Below, piece after piece: positions 27,932-36,709 of a stretch of 64,000 bases of DNA. How positions within the stretch are numbered: the stretch's first letter is position 1; the number at the start of each line of letters is the position of its first letter. The stretch comes from Clostridia bacterium (GTDB lineage Bacteria; Bacillota; Clostridia; Christensenellales; Aristaeellaceae): positions 62,001 through 126,000 of the forward strand of contig JAFUDS010000026.1 in NCBI GenBank assembly GCA_017464305.1, written 5' to 3'. Below the pieces are notes generated by a model. That model had not been told where the DNA came from, searched no databases, and saw only the letters and a program-made list of their open reading frames with translations. The position numbers were made by a program, and so were the translations under genes.

Positions 27932-29200
27932 TTAAGATTCCTTTCTGATCACCGCGACCCTTCCATCCCGGAATCGAAGAGTCATCTCTTTCTCCTGGGC
28001 CGCCCGAGCGGCGTCCGGCAGGAGCCGTTCCTGAGGATCGTATACCAGGGCGTATCCCCGATCCAGCACCTTCAGGGGAGAAATTGCTTCCAGCCGAACC
28101 CGGGCCTGCTGCAGCGCTGCTTCGCTTGCTTGCATTCGCTTCTGCAGCCCGAATTCCATGCGAGCCCGATCCATGCGCAGCTTTTCCTGCCGCTGGGAAA
28201 GGATTCGCGTCACGGCCGCTTCCATCTTTCCGGCGCTGGCATGGGTTTGCTCTGTCAACAGGTGAATCCGCCGCTCCGGGGACAGGCGCTGCAGTCGATC
28301 CCGCACCTCATGGGTCCGCAGCTGGGCCTCATGGATCCGCTCATTCATGGCCCGGGCCATCCTCGCCCGGGCGTATTTTGTTTTCTCCCGCAGCTCGCTC
28401 CGGTCCGGAAACACCACTTCCGCAGCGTTGCTGGGCGTGCTGGCCCGGAAATCCGCCACATAGTCGCAGATGGTGAAATCCACCTCATGCCCCACTCCGG
28501 AGACCACAGGCACTGGGCAGGCGGCAATGGTCCGGGCCAGCTCTTCGTCATTAAAGCACCATAGGTCCTCCTGGGAGCCCCCGCCCCGGGCCAGAATAAT
28601 GACATCCACCTGGGGCAGAGCCTGGGCAGCTTTCAGGGCCGCGCAAAGCTCTTTCGCCGCGCCGGGCCCCTGCACACCGCTGGGAACAACTACAATGGGA
28701 ATTCCCGGGTTCCGTTGGCCAGAAACATTCAAAATGTCATGCAGCGCGGCGCCGCTGGCAGAGGTGATCACCGCCACCTTTTGCGGATATTGGGGTAGCA
28801 CCTTCTTCCTGCCGGGGTCGAACAGTCCTTCCCCCTGCAGCTTCTGCTTCAGGGCTTCGAACTGCTCGTAAAGGCTGCCCAGGCCGGCGGGCTTCATGGC
28901 CATGGCGTAAAGCTGCACCTTGCCGTCCCGGGTAAACATCTCCACGTAGCCGCTGATGGTCACCCGATCTCCGTCCTTCGGCCGCAGGGCGGCCCGCAGC
29001 GTATTTTGCCGAAACATGACGCAGGAAATGGCGGCGAATTCATCCTTTAGGGAGAAATACCAATGCCCCGTGGCAAAATGGTTTTTAAATCCGCTGATCT
29101 CCCCTGTCACGGAGATATTCCGCAGCCGGGATTCCCGCTTCAGGGTGTCGGAGATGAGCATATTCAGCTGGGAAACGCTGACGCCTTCGCTACCAATCAT
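27932..29200 (-). CDS. xseA: Exodeoxyribonuclease VII large subunit
   Basis: XseA holds the catalytic domain of exonuclease VII. The 422-residue product has an N-terminal OB-fold ([12 protein letters not shown]..., about 8-100), the catalytic region with [27 protein letters not shown] and [14 protein letters not shown] (about 127-275), and a long coiled coil (about 280-380) that binds XseB. The ATG at 29200 overlaps the folD TGA (ATGA) and matches the family start; the frame continues upstream inside folD without homology. Confidence 0.96.
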   Translation of the reverse strand: MIGSEGVSVSQLNMLISDTLKRESRLRNISVTGEISGFKNHFATGHWYFSLKDEFAAISCVMFRQNTLRAALRPKDGDRVTISGYVEMFTRDGKVQLYAMAMKPAGLGSLYEQFEALKQKLQGEGLFDPGRKKVLPQYPQKVAVITSASGAALHDILNVSGQRNPGIPIVVVPSGVQGPGAAKELCAALKAAQALPQVDVIILARGGGSQEDLWCFNDEELARTIAACPVPVVSGVGHEVDFTICDYVADFRASTPSNAAEVVFPDRSELREKTKYARARMARAMNERIHEAQLRTHEVRDRLQRLSPERRIHLLTEQTHASAGKMEAAVTRILSQRQEKLRMDRARMEFGLQKRMQASEAALQQARVRLEAISPLKVLDRGYALVYDPQERLLPDAARAAQEKEMTLRFRDGRVAVIRKES

Positions 29201-30048
29201 TTCCCAGCCCTCTCCGCTGCCTCCAGGGTGTTCTGCAGCAGCATGGTGATGGTCATCTTCCCTACGCCACCGGGTACTGGGGTAATCCAACCAGCGATTT
29301 CCTTCACTTGGTCAAAATCCACATCCCCCCGGACCTTGCCGTCCACCCGATTGATACCAACGTCGATAACAATAGCCCCTGGTTTGACCATGTCCGAAGA
29401 GACGAAGCCAGCTTTTCCCACCGCTGCCACGAGAATATCTGCCTGACGGGTGATCTCCGGCAGGTTCTTGGTCCGGCTATGGCAGATGGTCACCGTGCAG
29501 TTTTCCTGCAGCAGAAGCATGGCCATGGGTTTTCCAACAATATTGCTGCGACCGATCACTACCGCCTGCTTTCCGGACAAGTCCATCTCAGCCTGGTGGA
29601 TCATGTACAGAGCACCCTTGGGGGTACAGGGCCTCACGCCTGTTCCGCCGGTCATAAGCTTTCCTGCGTTCAATAGATGGAACCCATCCACATCCTTTTC
29701 AGGTAAAATGCGAGCCAGGGCAGCGGCTTCATCCAGATGCTTTGGCAGAGGCAGCTGTACCAGAATTCCGTGAATCCGCGGATCCTGATTCAGACGGTCA
29801 ATTTCCGCTTCCAGTGTTTCCTGGGTCGCATCCTCCGGTAAGGTAATGGTTTCGGAATACATTCCTACTTCCTGGCATCCATTCCCCTTATTGCGGACAT
29901 AGATTTCACTGGCCGGATCGTTTCCTACCAGGATCACAGCCAGCCCCGGTACCATTCCCTTTTCCGCCTGCAGGCGGGAAACCCGGAGGGCAATTTCCGC
30001 CCGCAGGGTTTGGGACATCACTTTTCCATCCAGTATCTGTGCTGCCAT
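29197..30048 (-). CDS. folD: Bifunctional methylenetetrahydrofolate dehydrogenase/cyclohydrolase
   Basis: FolD interconverts 5,10-methylene- and 10-formyl-tetrahydrofolate using NADP(H). The 283-residue product has the active-site Lys in YVRNKGNGC (about 51-59), the QLPLP segment (about 98-102), PEKDVDGFH, the nucleotide-binding [14 protein letters not shown] (about 158-171), and the C-terminal [14 protein letters not shown]. It is translationally coupled to xseA by a four-base overlap. Confidence 0.97.
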   Translation of the reverse strand: MAAQILDGKVMSQTLRAEIALRVSRLQAEKGMVPGLAVILVGNDPASEIYVRNKGNGCQEVGMYSETITLPEDATQETLEAEIDRLNQDPRIHGILVQLPLPKHLDEAAALARILPEKDVDGFHLLNAGKLMTGGTGVRPCTPKGALYMIHQAEMDLSGKQAVVIGRSNIVGKPMAMLLLQENCTVTICHSRTKNLPEITRQADILVAAVGKAGFVSSDMVKPGAIVIDVGINRVDGKVRGDVDFDQVKEIAGWITPVPGGVGKMTITMLLQNTLEAAERAGK

Positions 30049-30063
30049 GTATCTTTCACTCCG

Positions 30064-31026
30064 TCAATGTTTTTGACTCGCCAGCCATTGGTCCCGGCCG
30101 ATGAGGGCGACGCCTACGGCGTTATCACCGCTGAGCTCCGGGCTGCCAAAGACAACCCTCAAACGGCTTCGATGCTTTCTCAGCCTTTCCTGCAGTAGCT
30201 GCCGGAAAAGCGCGGAGGAGGCAATGCCCCCGCAGATCAGCGCCCTTTGTTGTCCTGTCTTGCGTTGCCCTGCAGCCAGCATCCGAGCGATAGTTCGACT
30301 CAAAAGATCATACACTTCCCGGGCGATTTCCTCCTGGGAAAGGCTTCCCTCTTGAATCCATCGCTGTGCTTGGGTTTCCGCGCCGCTCAGATGGCAGGAT
30401 AGATCTCCGTCCGTCATGGCACAGCCCAGCCGGCCGCCACCGCTTCCCTGTAGCGCCAGTTCTTCCAGCTCCGGCCCAGCGGGAAAGGACAGCCCCAGGG
30501 CCACGCCCACACGATCCACCAGCTGCCCTGCGTGCAGATCCAGACTGGAGCCAAGCTCCCAAAGAAATTCCCCCTCCAGGGACAAAAGATCAGTGGTTCC
30601 CCCGGAAAGATGAATCGCCAGAAAATGATCCTGCCCTTCCAGTTCAGTGCCGTAAGCGGCTGCCTGTAAATGGCCTCGTTGATGATCTGTCGGAAAGAAA
30701 GGGATACCCATGGCGCTGGCAACAGTGCGACCCATGGTATCCCCTACTTCGAACACCGGCATGTAGGAATCCTCCCGCCCCCGGGGCGCCACGCTGGCAC
30801 ACACTGCCTGCAGGGAATAAACTCCTTCCAGCCTACGTAGCTCCCCCAGCATGGACTTCAACTGTTTCAAGTGCGCGTAAACCGCATCGCTTTGGCGCAG
30901 CCCCCGCTCTCCTGCCGATACGGGCAATAGCTTTTGCTGGTTCAGGAGGATCTTTCCCTCTTCATCCACCACCGCCAGGGAGGTACGATAATTACTGGTA
31001 TCCAGCCCTAAGAAAGCCGAATTCAT
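30064..31026 (-). CDS. TsaD/Gcp-like ASKHA protein (paralogue of tRNA t6A transferase)
   Basis: The 320-residue product belongs to the Gcp/TsaD ASKHA family, once called O-sialoglycoprotein endopeptidase. It starts AFLGLDTSNYRTSLAVVD, keeps the metal-binding HxxxH as H115 and H119 in DHQRGH, has IHLSGGTTDLLSL (about 139-151) and the C-terminal ICGGIASSALFRQLL and SGDNAVGVALIG. True TsaD reads NHMEGH and differs in several loops, so I take this as the clostridial paralogue often found beside nusB and xseA, function unknown. It overlaps the nusB stop by four bases. Confidence 0.85.
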   Translation of the reverse strand: MNSAFLGLDTSNYRTSLAVVDEEGKILLNQQKLLPVSAGERGLRQSDAVYAHLKQLKSMLGELRRLEGVYSLQAVCASVAPRGREDSYMPVFEVGDTMGRTVASAMGIPFFPTDHQRGHLQAAAYGTELEGQDHFLAIHLSGGTTDLLSLEGEFLWELGSSLDLHAGQLVDRVGVALGLSFPAGPELEELALQGSGGGRLGCAMTDGDLSCHLSGAETQAQRWIQEGSLSQEEIAREVYDLLSRTIARMLAAGQRKTGQQRALICGGIASSALFRQLLQERLRKHRSRLRVVFGSPELSGDNAVGVALIGRDQWLASQKH

Positions 31027-31475
31027 TCCTGAGGCTCCAGCTGACGCAAAATGGTCCCTAAAACGCCGTTAACGAACTTTTTGTCATCTGGGTCGGAATA
31101 GCGCTCCGTCAATTCCAGAGCTTCCGCGATGGAGACATTGCCGGGCACTTCTTCCTCGAACATCATCTCCCACACAGCCAGCCGCATGATGGTCAGATCA
31201 ACCATGGGCATCCGATCCAAGGTCCAGCCCTGAGAAGCGTTTTCGATCTTTTCGTCGATCAGATAGCGCTTTTCCAATACGCCTTCCAAGACCCGGGTGA
31301 TGTAAGCTCGATCCTCCAGATTAGGTTCCTTTTTTCCTACGCTTTCCACGCCGGGCACGCCATCCTGACGCAGTTCATCATAGACCATCTGCAGCGTTTC
31401 TTCCCCGCCTTGTCCGCCGGAAAGCTTTTCATAGATCATTTGCATCGCTGCTGCTCTTGCCGTAATTCTGGACAT
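31023..31475 (-). CDS. nusB: Transcription antitermination factor NusB
   Basis: NusB binds boxA RNA with S10 (NusE) in rRNA antitermination. The 150-residue product has the all-helical NusB pattern: MSRITARAAAMQMIYEKL start, YLIDEKIENASQGWTLDRM (about 81-99), and the C-terminal NVSIAEALELTERYSDP and KFVNGVLGTILRQL. A charged insert of about 20 residues near 25-60 lengthens it slightly. It sits two bases after the DUF2273 gene. Confidence 0.95.
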   Translation of the reverse strand: MSRITARAAAMQMIYEKLSGGQGGEETLQMVYDELRQDGVPGVESVGKKEPNLEDRAYITRVLEGVLEKRYLIDEKIENASQGWTLDRMPMVDLTIMRLAVWEMMFEEEVPGNVSIAEALELTERYSDPDDKKFVNGVLGTILRQLEPQE

Positions 31476-31477
31476 GT

Positions 31478-31798
31478 TTATTCCTTATCCTCGCTGTATT
31501 CTTTCGTTACGTCTTCTCTGGTTTCCTGAGTAAACTGCGCGTCCTGAGCTTTTTCGATCTCCTTGCGGAAATCAATGGTCTCCTCTTTCCTATTCTTGTC
31601 TGGGACTACCCGATCGACCGCGCCTTTGACAAAACCAGCTTTATCGCTCACTGCTCCGATAAAATAGCCAAGGGCGAACAGCGCAGCCAGCAGCAAGGTT
31701 CGCCAGAAGCCAACCCACATGACTAAGCCGCCCAACAGGGAAAAACAGCCCCCAAGCAACAGCCCAAAGCTTGGCGTCCCCTTTTTAAAATGATTCAT
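31478..31798 (-). CDS. DUF2273 small membrane protein
   Basis: The 106-residue product has two close membrane helices (about 12-30 and 33-50, FGLLLGGCFSLLGGLVMWVG then LLLAALFALGYFIGAVSDK) and a charged cytoplasmic tail. This is the DUF2273 pattern, a family regularly found with Asp23 and AmaP. It overlaps the amaP stop by four bases. Molecular role unknown; a part in the envelope-stress complex is inferred from context. Confidence 0.88.
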   Translation of the reverse strand: MNHFKKGTPSFGLLLGGCFSLLGGLVMWVGFWRTLLLAALFALGYFIGAVSDKAGFVKGAVDRVVPDKNRKEETIDFRKEIEKAQDAQFTQETREDVTKEYSEDKE

Positions 31799-32775
31799 TC
31801 GCCAGAGCCCTCCTTCGTTTCACCAGTGACGATATTATCAAAGGCTTTCAGGGATTCAACAAAGGAAGGATCGGCTTGGGAAGAAGATTCCTGCTTCTCA
31901 TCATCCGCTTCGGCAGTAGGCTCCTGCTTTTCAGGCGTGGAAGAATTCTCTTCAGCACTGGTATCCTCCTCTGGTTCCACCGGTGGCGCTGGCACAATAC
32001 AGGGTTCAGGTTGCGTGCTGAATAGCCGCTGATGAAGGGGCCGATCATCGTCCTCATCCTCATCATCCACAGGCGGAACGACCTGTGGCGCAGGAGCAAC
32101 TTCAGCCTGTGGCGCTGCAGGGGCAGGCGTTGGCTCAGGATCAGATTTCACTTCAGTCTGTTGGACCGAAGTTTGTTTTTCGGCAGCTTCCTGTAACCGC
32201 GGCTGCGCAGCTGGAGCAGCGATGGCAAAGGGTGCATCCTTCGCATCCTCCCCAGAGGACTCGATTTGAACCCGGATGCCCTTCACTTCCACGCCACTGC
32301 ATGCAGTAACGTACTGACGAATTTGCTTTTGCAGGGCTTCGACTGTTAAGGGGATACTAATTCCCCCGGCCACGGCTCCCCGAATCCGAATCAGCAGCCC
32401 GTCTTTTTTATTTTCTAGATACAGATTTTTTACATCCAGTTCGTCATGCTGATCAAGGCATTTATAGACCATGTTTTCCAGGGCTTTTACAGAGATCGCC
32501 AATTCGCCATTGTCATTCTTTTGCAGAATAAATTTATCCTTTCTTTTCCGATGGCGAAACAGCACGCACACGCAATAGATCCCCAGTAAAAACAGGAGCA
32601 CTGCTGCAGCGATGAGGATCACTCTTACTTCTGTTCGCTCGCTGTTGAACACTTTTGTGGCCAATTGAATGAGATCCACATTCAAAAACATCTGAGCTAC
32701 AATCCCTGTGCATATGCAAAGCAATAACAAGCCTGCTACGGCAACCAGAATCCGATCTGCTACTCTAAGCCTCAT
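31795..32775 (-). CDS. amaP: Alkaline shock response membrane anchor protein AmaP
   Basis: AmaP anchors Asp23-type proteins to the membrane. The 326-residue product has two N-terminal helices (about 9-30 and 52-72) and an Asp23-like domain (about 80-185: GELAISVKALENMVYKCL... LVAGGISIPLTVEALQKQI). The C-terminal region (about 190-326) is long, Pro/Glu/Asp-rich and likely disordered. Typical AmaP proteins are about 180-200 residues, so the acidic tail is an extension. Its gene follows asp23, separated by an 81-base gap with a stem-loop. Confidence 0.85.
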   Translation of the reverse strand: MRLRVADRILVAVAGLLLLCICTGIVAQMFLNVDLIQLATKVFNSERTEVRVILIAAAVLLFLLGIYCVCVLFRHRKRKDKFILQKNDNGELAISVKALENMVYKCLDQHDELDVKNLYLENKKDGLLIRIRGAVAGGISIPLTVEALQKQIRQYVTACSGVEVKGIRVQIESSGEDAKDAPFAIAAPAAQPRLQEAAEKQTSVQQTEVKSDPEPTPAPAAPQAEVAPAPQVVPPVDDEDEDDDRPLHQRLFSTQPEPCIVPAPPVEPEEDTSAEENSSTPEKQEPTAEADDEKQESSSQADPSFVESLKAFDNIVTGETKEGSGE

Positions 32776-32821
32776 GATCGCAACCCTTTCTTGAACAGTT
32801 TTATGAATAAAAGCGAACGAA

Positions 32822-32843
32822 GACAGAGGGCATTCCCTCTGTC
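32822..32843 (-). terminator. Stem-loop between asp23 and amaP
   Basis: GACAGAGGG (32822-32830) and CCCTCTGTC (32835-32843) form a perfect 9-bp stem with a four-base loop after the asp23 stop. The T tract is broken, so it probably ends only part of the transcripts, which would give more Asp23 than AmaP. Confidence 0.55.
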
Positions 32844-32856
32844 CTTGTTCATCCGC

Positions 32857-33462
32857 TTATTCTTCCGCTGTGACGACTTCGTCGTCAATCGCTTCCTGCG
32901 ACACCGCTTCTACCGGAGAGGAAGCCGCCTCTGCTTCCCCAGCGGGAGTGGCATCCACCGACATGGGAGAAGCTACTTCCTCACCGGCGATGGTTTGATC
33001 TATGATTGGAGTTGGTTTTAGCTCTTCCTGTTCTCCGGCTTCTAAAACCGCGTTCCCCGCGCCAGCTTGCAACAGGTTATTCTCTTTCTCGAAGCTAACC
33101 CCCTGCACATGCACGTCTACTCGAACGACATGGAGCCCTGTCATGGATTCAATGGATTTCTTGACGCCCTCCTGAGCGTCATGAGCCGCTCGTTGAATAG
33201 GCGTGCCGTATTCCACGTTCAGATATAGATCGACACTGACTTCTTCCGTCCCGACCTCTACCTTGACACCCTTGGCAGCATTTTTGTTTTTCCCCTTCAG
33301 ACCGGTGTTCACATTCACCATTCCAGCAACACCCTCCACCTCGCTGGCAGCCAAGCCGGCGATAATGGCGATAACTTCGTTGGCATAGGTGATGGAGCTG
33401 GAAGGCTCGTCGTCACTTTCCACCTGCAGGGGCAATATCTGGTCATTATTCTTCTTCGCCAT
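32857..33462 (-). CDS. Asp23/Gls24 family envelope stress protein
   Basis: The 201-residue product contains the Asp23 domain (about 22-130): SITYANEVIAIIAGLAASEV, VEGVAGM, and VSVDLYLNVEYGTPI. These abundant proteins coat the inner face of the membrane through AmaP and respond to alkaline and wall stress. The C-terminal 70 residues are acidic and Ala/Glu-rich, an extension like that seen in the neighbouring amaP. It has a strong promoter directly downstream of aspS. Confidence 0.92.
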   Translation of the reverse strand: MAKKNNDQILPLQVESDDEPSSSITYANEVIAIIAGLAASEVEGVAGMVNVNTGLKGKNKNAAKGVKVEVGTEEVSVDLYLNVEYGTPIQRAAHDAQEGVKKSIESMTGLHVVRVDVHVQGVSFEKENNLLQAGAGNAVLEAGEQEELKPTPIIDQTIAGEEVASPMSVDATPAGEAEAASSPVEAVSQEAIDDEVVTAEE

Positions 33463-33508
33463 TTCCAGGACCCTCCTTGATTTTGGCGTTTCTCAATTCA
33501 CGAAATCC

Positions 33509-33537
33509 ATTATAACAGAATCTTTTCACCTTGACAA
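33509..33537 (-). promoter_or_regulatory. Promoter of the asp23-amaP-nusB cluster
   Basis: TTGTCA (33532-33537) and TATAAT (33509-33514), 17 bases apart on the minus strand. The -35 box begins a few bases after the aspS stop. Confidence 0.85.
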
Positions 33538-33542
33538 CTGCC

Positions 33543-35312
33543 TCACTCCACAGGCACCAGGGCAATATGCAGCTCATCCAGTTGCTTTTGCTCGACAGTG
33601 CTGGGGGCATCCATCATCAGATCCTGCGCGTTTTTGTTCATGGGGAAAGGAATGACCTCTCGAATAGTATCCACGCCAGCCAATAGCATGATCATCCGAT
33701 CCACACCAGGCGCGATACCTGCATGAGGCGGTGCGCCATAGCAGAAGGCATTGTACATGGCGGGGAACTTGGCTTTCACATCCTCCTCGCCCAGTCGAAC
33801 CAGGCTGAAAGCTTCCACCATGATCTCCGGGTCGTGATTCCGTACCGCGCCGGAGCTCAGCTCCACTCCATTGCACACCAGATCATACTGGAAGGCGGTA
33901 ATGGTGAGCGGATCTACCTCGCCGCTGTGGGCCTTCCGCAGAATCTCCAGCCCACCATTGGGCATGGAGAAGGGATTGTGGCAGAACTCCAGTTCGCCGC
34001 TTTCCTCTCCAATTTCGTACATGGGGAAATCCACAATCCAGCAGAACTCGTACTTTTCCCGATCGATATGATTGTCGCAAATCAGGCCCAGCTGCTTGAT
34101 CAGCACGCCCGCGGTTTTCTGGGCTGCCAAAAGCTTCCCTGCCGTCAGTCCCACCAGGGTATTGGGGGTCAGGTTCAGCTCGGAAATTACCTTTTCCTTC
34201 CGCTCCTGCAGGAATTTGGCGATGCCGCCGGCGATTTCTCCCTTCTCGTCCACCTTGAACCAGTAGACCTTGTTGCCGCTGATCACTTCCACATCGGCGC
34301 ACAGCTTGTCGATCTGCTTCCGGGTTCCGGTGAAATCCGTTACCTTCACCGCCTTCACCCGCTGCCCTTCGAAGGGGCCGAAACCGCAGCCGTCCATCAG
34401 CTCCGTCACGTCCTGCACCCGCAGATCAATCCGCAGATCCGGCTTGTCGCTGCCGTAGGTTTCCATGGCTTCCAGATAGGGAATCCGCTGGAAGGGAGCC
34501 TCTGAGGCCCGATGATAGGTGCCATATTTCGCGAAGATGGGGGGTAGCACCCGCTCCAGCACCGCGAACACATCCTCCTGGGAGGCGAAGGCCATTTCCA
34601 TATCCAGCTGATAGAACTCGCCAGGGCTCCGGTCTCCCCGGGCGTCCTCATCTCGGAAGCAGGGGGCGATCTGGAAATACCGATCGAAGCCGCTGGCCAT
34701 CAGCAGCTGCTTAAACTGCTGAGGCGCCTGGGGCAGGGCGTAGAATTTGCCGGGATGCTTCCGGGCGGGAACCAGATAATCCCGGGCTCCCTCCGGAGAG
34801 GAGGCGGTCAAAATCGGAGTGGTGATCTCCAGGAACCCTTCGTCGATCATGGCGCTGCGCAGCGCGGCCACCACCTGGCTGCGCATGACAATCTGTTTCT
34901 TGACCTCCGGATTCCGCAGATCCAGGTACCGATACTTCAGTCGCAGGCTTTCATCTGCTTCCCGGCTGCGATTGATCTGAAAAGGCAGGGCATTGTAGCG
35001 ACATTTCCCCAGCACTTCTACCTGGGAGGGGACCACTTCGATGTCTCCCGTCGCCATCTTGGGATTTTTGTTATCCCGCTCCCGAACGACGCCGGTGACG
35101 GAAATCACGCTTTCCTTGTTCAGCCCGGCCACGATCTGCAGCAGCTTTTCGTCTTCCACCACCAGCTGTGTGGTGCCGTAGAAATCCCGCAGCACCACGA
35201 AGGCCAGGTTTCCGCCGACCTCCCGAACGTTTTCCATCCAGCCGCTGAGTCGGACCTCTTTCCCCGCGTCACTGAGCCGCAGGTCGTTACATGTATGGCT
35301 TCTGTTTTGCAT
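33543..35312 (-). CDS. aspS: Aspartyl-tRNA synthetase
   Basis: The 589-residue product is a full bacterial-type AspRS: N-terminal OB-fold anticodon-binding domain (about 1-110), class II catalytic core with motif 2 FRDEDARGDR (about 220-229) and motif 3 GIAPGVDRM, and the bacterial GAD insertion (about 290-420). Non-discriminating charging of tRNA-Asn cannot be judged here. The ATG at 35312 lies two bases after the hisS stop, with GGGGAA-type bases upstream as the ribosome-binding site; the frame extends upstream inside hisS. Confidence 0.97.
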   Translation of the reverse strand: MQNRSHTCNDLRLSDAGKEVRLSGWMENVREVGGNLAFVVLRDFYGTTQLVVEDEKLLQIVAGLNKESVISVTGVVRERDNKNPKMATGDIEVVPSQVEVLGKCRYNALPFQINRSREADESLRLKYRYLDLRNPEVKKQIVMRSQVVAALRSAMIDEGFLEITTPILTASSPEGARDYLVPARKHPGKFYALPQAPQQFKQLLMASGFDRYFQIAPCFRDEDARGDRSPGEFYQLDMEMAFASQEDVFAVLERVLPPIFAKYGTYHRASEAPFQRIPYLEAMETYGSDKPDLRIDLRVQDVTELMDGCGFGPFEGQRVKAVKVTDFTGTRKQIDKLCADVEVISGNKVYWFKVDEKGEIAGGIAKFLQERKEKVISELNLTPNTLVGLTAGKLLAAQKTAGVLIKQLGLICDNHIDREKYEFCWIVDFPMYEIGEESGELEFCHNPFSMPNGGLEILRKAHSGEVDPLTITAFQYDLVCNGVELSSGAVRNHDPEIMVEAFSLVRLGEEDVKAKFPAMYNAFCYGAPPHAGIAPGVDRMIMLLAGVDTIREVIPFPMNKNAQDLMMDAPSTVEQKQLDELHIALVPVE

Positions 35313-35317
35313 GGTCT

Positions 35318-36589
35318 TTATTCCCCATCCTTCCTCATTTCCAGAATACGCGCGCCAGCTTCCGCTACCGGGACGGTGCATTCCTCCCGAGTGGCCATGT
35401 TTTTCAGCTTCACGCTTCCATTTTCCGCTTCCTCGTCCCCGATGGTGGCAGAGATGAGTGCGCCGGTCTTGTTGGCGTATTTAAACTGGGCCTTCAGGCT
35501 GCGGCCGCAATGATCCATATCAGCGCGAATCCCCTGGTTCCGCAAGCTTTCTACCAGGTTAAAGGCCTGAATCCGATGCTCTCCCATATAGGTCACAAAC
35601 ACTTCATATTGGGCGGGTTCCGGAATCTGAATCTCTTCCGCGTCCAGCAGCATCAGCACCCGCTCCAGCCCCATGCCGAAGCCCACCGCCGGCAGGTCCG
35701 GGCCTCCCAGCTGCTCCACCAGGTGATCATACCGCCCGCCACCGCAGACCGTCAGATTGCCATCCTTGGTGGTGGTAATCAGCTCGAATACCGTCTTGGT
35801 ATAGTAATCCAGGCCACGAACGATGCGGGAGTTGATCCGATAAGGAATCCCCGCCGCGTCCAGGCAGGCCTGCAGCTGCTCAAAATGGGCCTTGCAGTCG
35901 TCGCACAGCACGTCCAGCATGCTGGGAGCGTCCTTCACCTGGGCCTGGCATCCGGGCTTTTTGCAATCCAGCACCCGCAGCGGATTCCGCTCAAATCGAT
36001 TCTTGCAATCCTCACACAGGTGCTCCACCCGACCCGCCAGATAATCCTTCAGCATGCCATGATATTTCGGCCGGCAGTTCGGGCAGCCAATGCTGTTGAT
36101 GTTCACGCTCAAATTCTGAATCCCCAGCTCGCTCAGCAGCCGGAAAGCCAGCAGGATAAGCTCGGCGTCAGCCGTGGCCTCCTGGGCACCGAAGCACTCC
36201 AGACCGAACTGATGATGCTCCCGCAGACGCCCGTTCTGGGGCGCCTCGTAGCGGAAAATGGGCGCATTAAGATAATACATCTTGCAGGGCAGCGCGTCCG
36301 CGTAAAGATTGCTCTCCAGGAAGCAGCGTGCCGCCCCGGCAGTTCCCTCCGGCTTCAGCGTGATGGATCGATTCCCTTTGTCCTGGAAGGTGTACATTTC
36401 CTTCTGAACGATATCCGTCGTGTCGCCCACTCCGCGGGCAAACAGCTCCGTATGCTCAAAAACCGGGGTCCTTACCTCCCGATAACCCGCCAGAGCGGCG
36501 GCGGCTCTCATCTTTCCTTCAATGTACTGCCAGCGATAGCTCTCAGTGGGCAGCACATCCCTTGTGCCTCTTGGCGCCTGCGTCAGCAT
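35318..36589 (-). CDS. hisS: Histidyl-tRNA synthetase
   Basis: The 423-residue class II synthetase has motif 1 and 2 residues in LKPEGTAGAARCFLE and PIFRYEAPQNGRLREHHQF, the histidine-specific motif VRGLDYYTKTVFE (about 260-272), motif 3 GFGMGLERVLML, and the C-terminal anticodon domain. An insertion carries Cys pairs (CPNC, CEDC, CDDC), a likely zinc ribbon also known from other clostridial HisRS. GGAGG precedes the ATG. aspS follows directly, a common hisS-aspS pair. Confidence 0.97.
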   Translation of the reverse strand: MLTQAPRGTRDVLPTESYRWQYIEGKMRAAAALAGYREVRTPVFEHTELFARGVGDTTDIVQKEMYTFQDKGNRSITLKPEGTAGAARCFLESNLYADALPCKMYYLNAPIFRYEAPQNGRLREHHQFGLECFGAQEATADAELILLAFRLLSELGIQNLSVNINSIGCPNCRPKYHGMLKDYLAGRVEHLCEDCKNRFERNPLRVLDCKKPGCQAQVKDAPSMLDVLCDDCKAHFEQLQACLDAAGIPYRINSRIVRGLDYYTKTVFELITTTKDGNLTVCGGGRYDHLVEQLGGPDLPAVGFGMGLERVLMLLDAEEIQIPEPAQYEVFVTYMGEHRIQAFNLVESLRNQGIRADMDHCGRSLKAQFKYANKTGALISATIGDEEAENGSVKLKNMATREECTVPVAEAGARILEMRKDGE

Positions 36590-36625
36590 GTTTCTCCTCC
36601 TTTATGTCCGGCTAACGGACAAATA

Positions 36626-36654
36626 TTTATACCACATTCCCGGAACAAAAGGAA
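36626..36654 (-). promoter_or_regulatory. Candidate extended -10 promoter of hisS-aspS
   Basis: TATAAA (36626-36631) is preceded directly by TGTGG, an extended -10. The -35 region is weak (TTCCTT at 36649-36654). A small GTCCG/CGGAC hairpin lies in the short 5' UTR; no T-box is present. Confidence 0.5.
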
Positions 36655-36661
36655 GTGAAAA

Positions 36662-36693
36662 TCAAAAATTCCCTCCCGGTTTCTGGGAGGGAG
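36662..36693 (-). terminator. Terminator of the SH3/peptidoglycan-binding gene
   Basis: TCCCTCCC (36670-36677) pairs with GGGAGGGA (36685-36692), seven-base loop. On the minus strand it is followed by ATTTTTG. Confidence 0.85.
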
Positions 36694-36709
36694 AATGAAT
36701 TCAACTGCT

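Noticed and set aside
36600-36660. T-box riboswitch before hisS-aspS
   Set aside because: The promoter lies about 40 bases from the ATG, leaving no room for a T-box leader.
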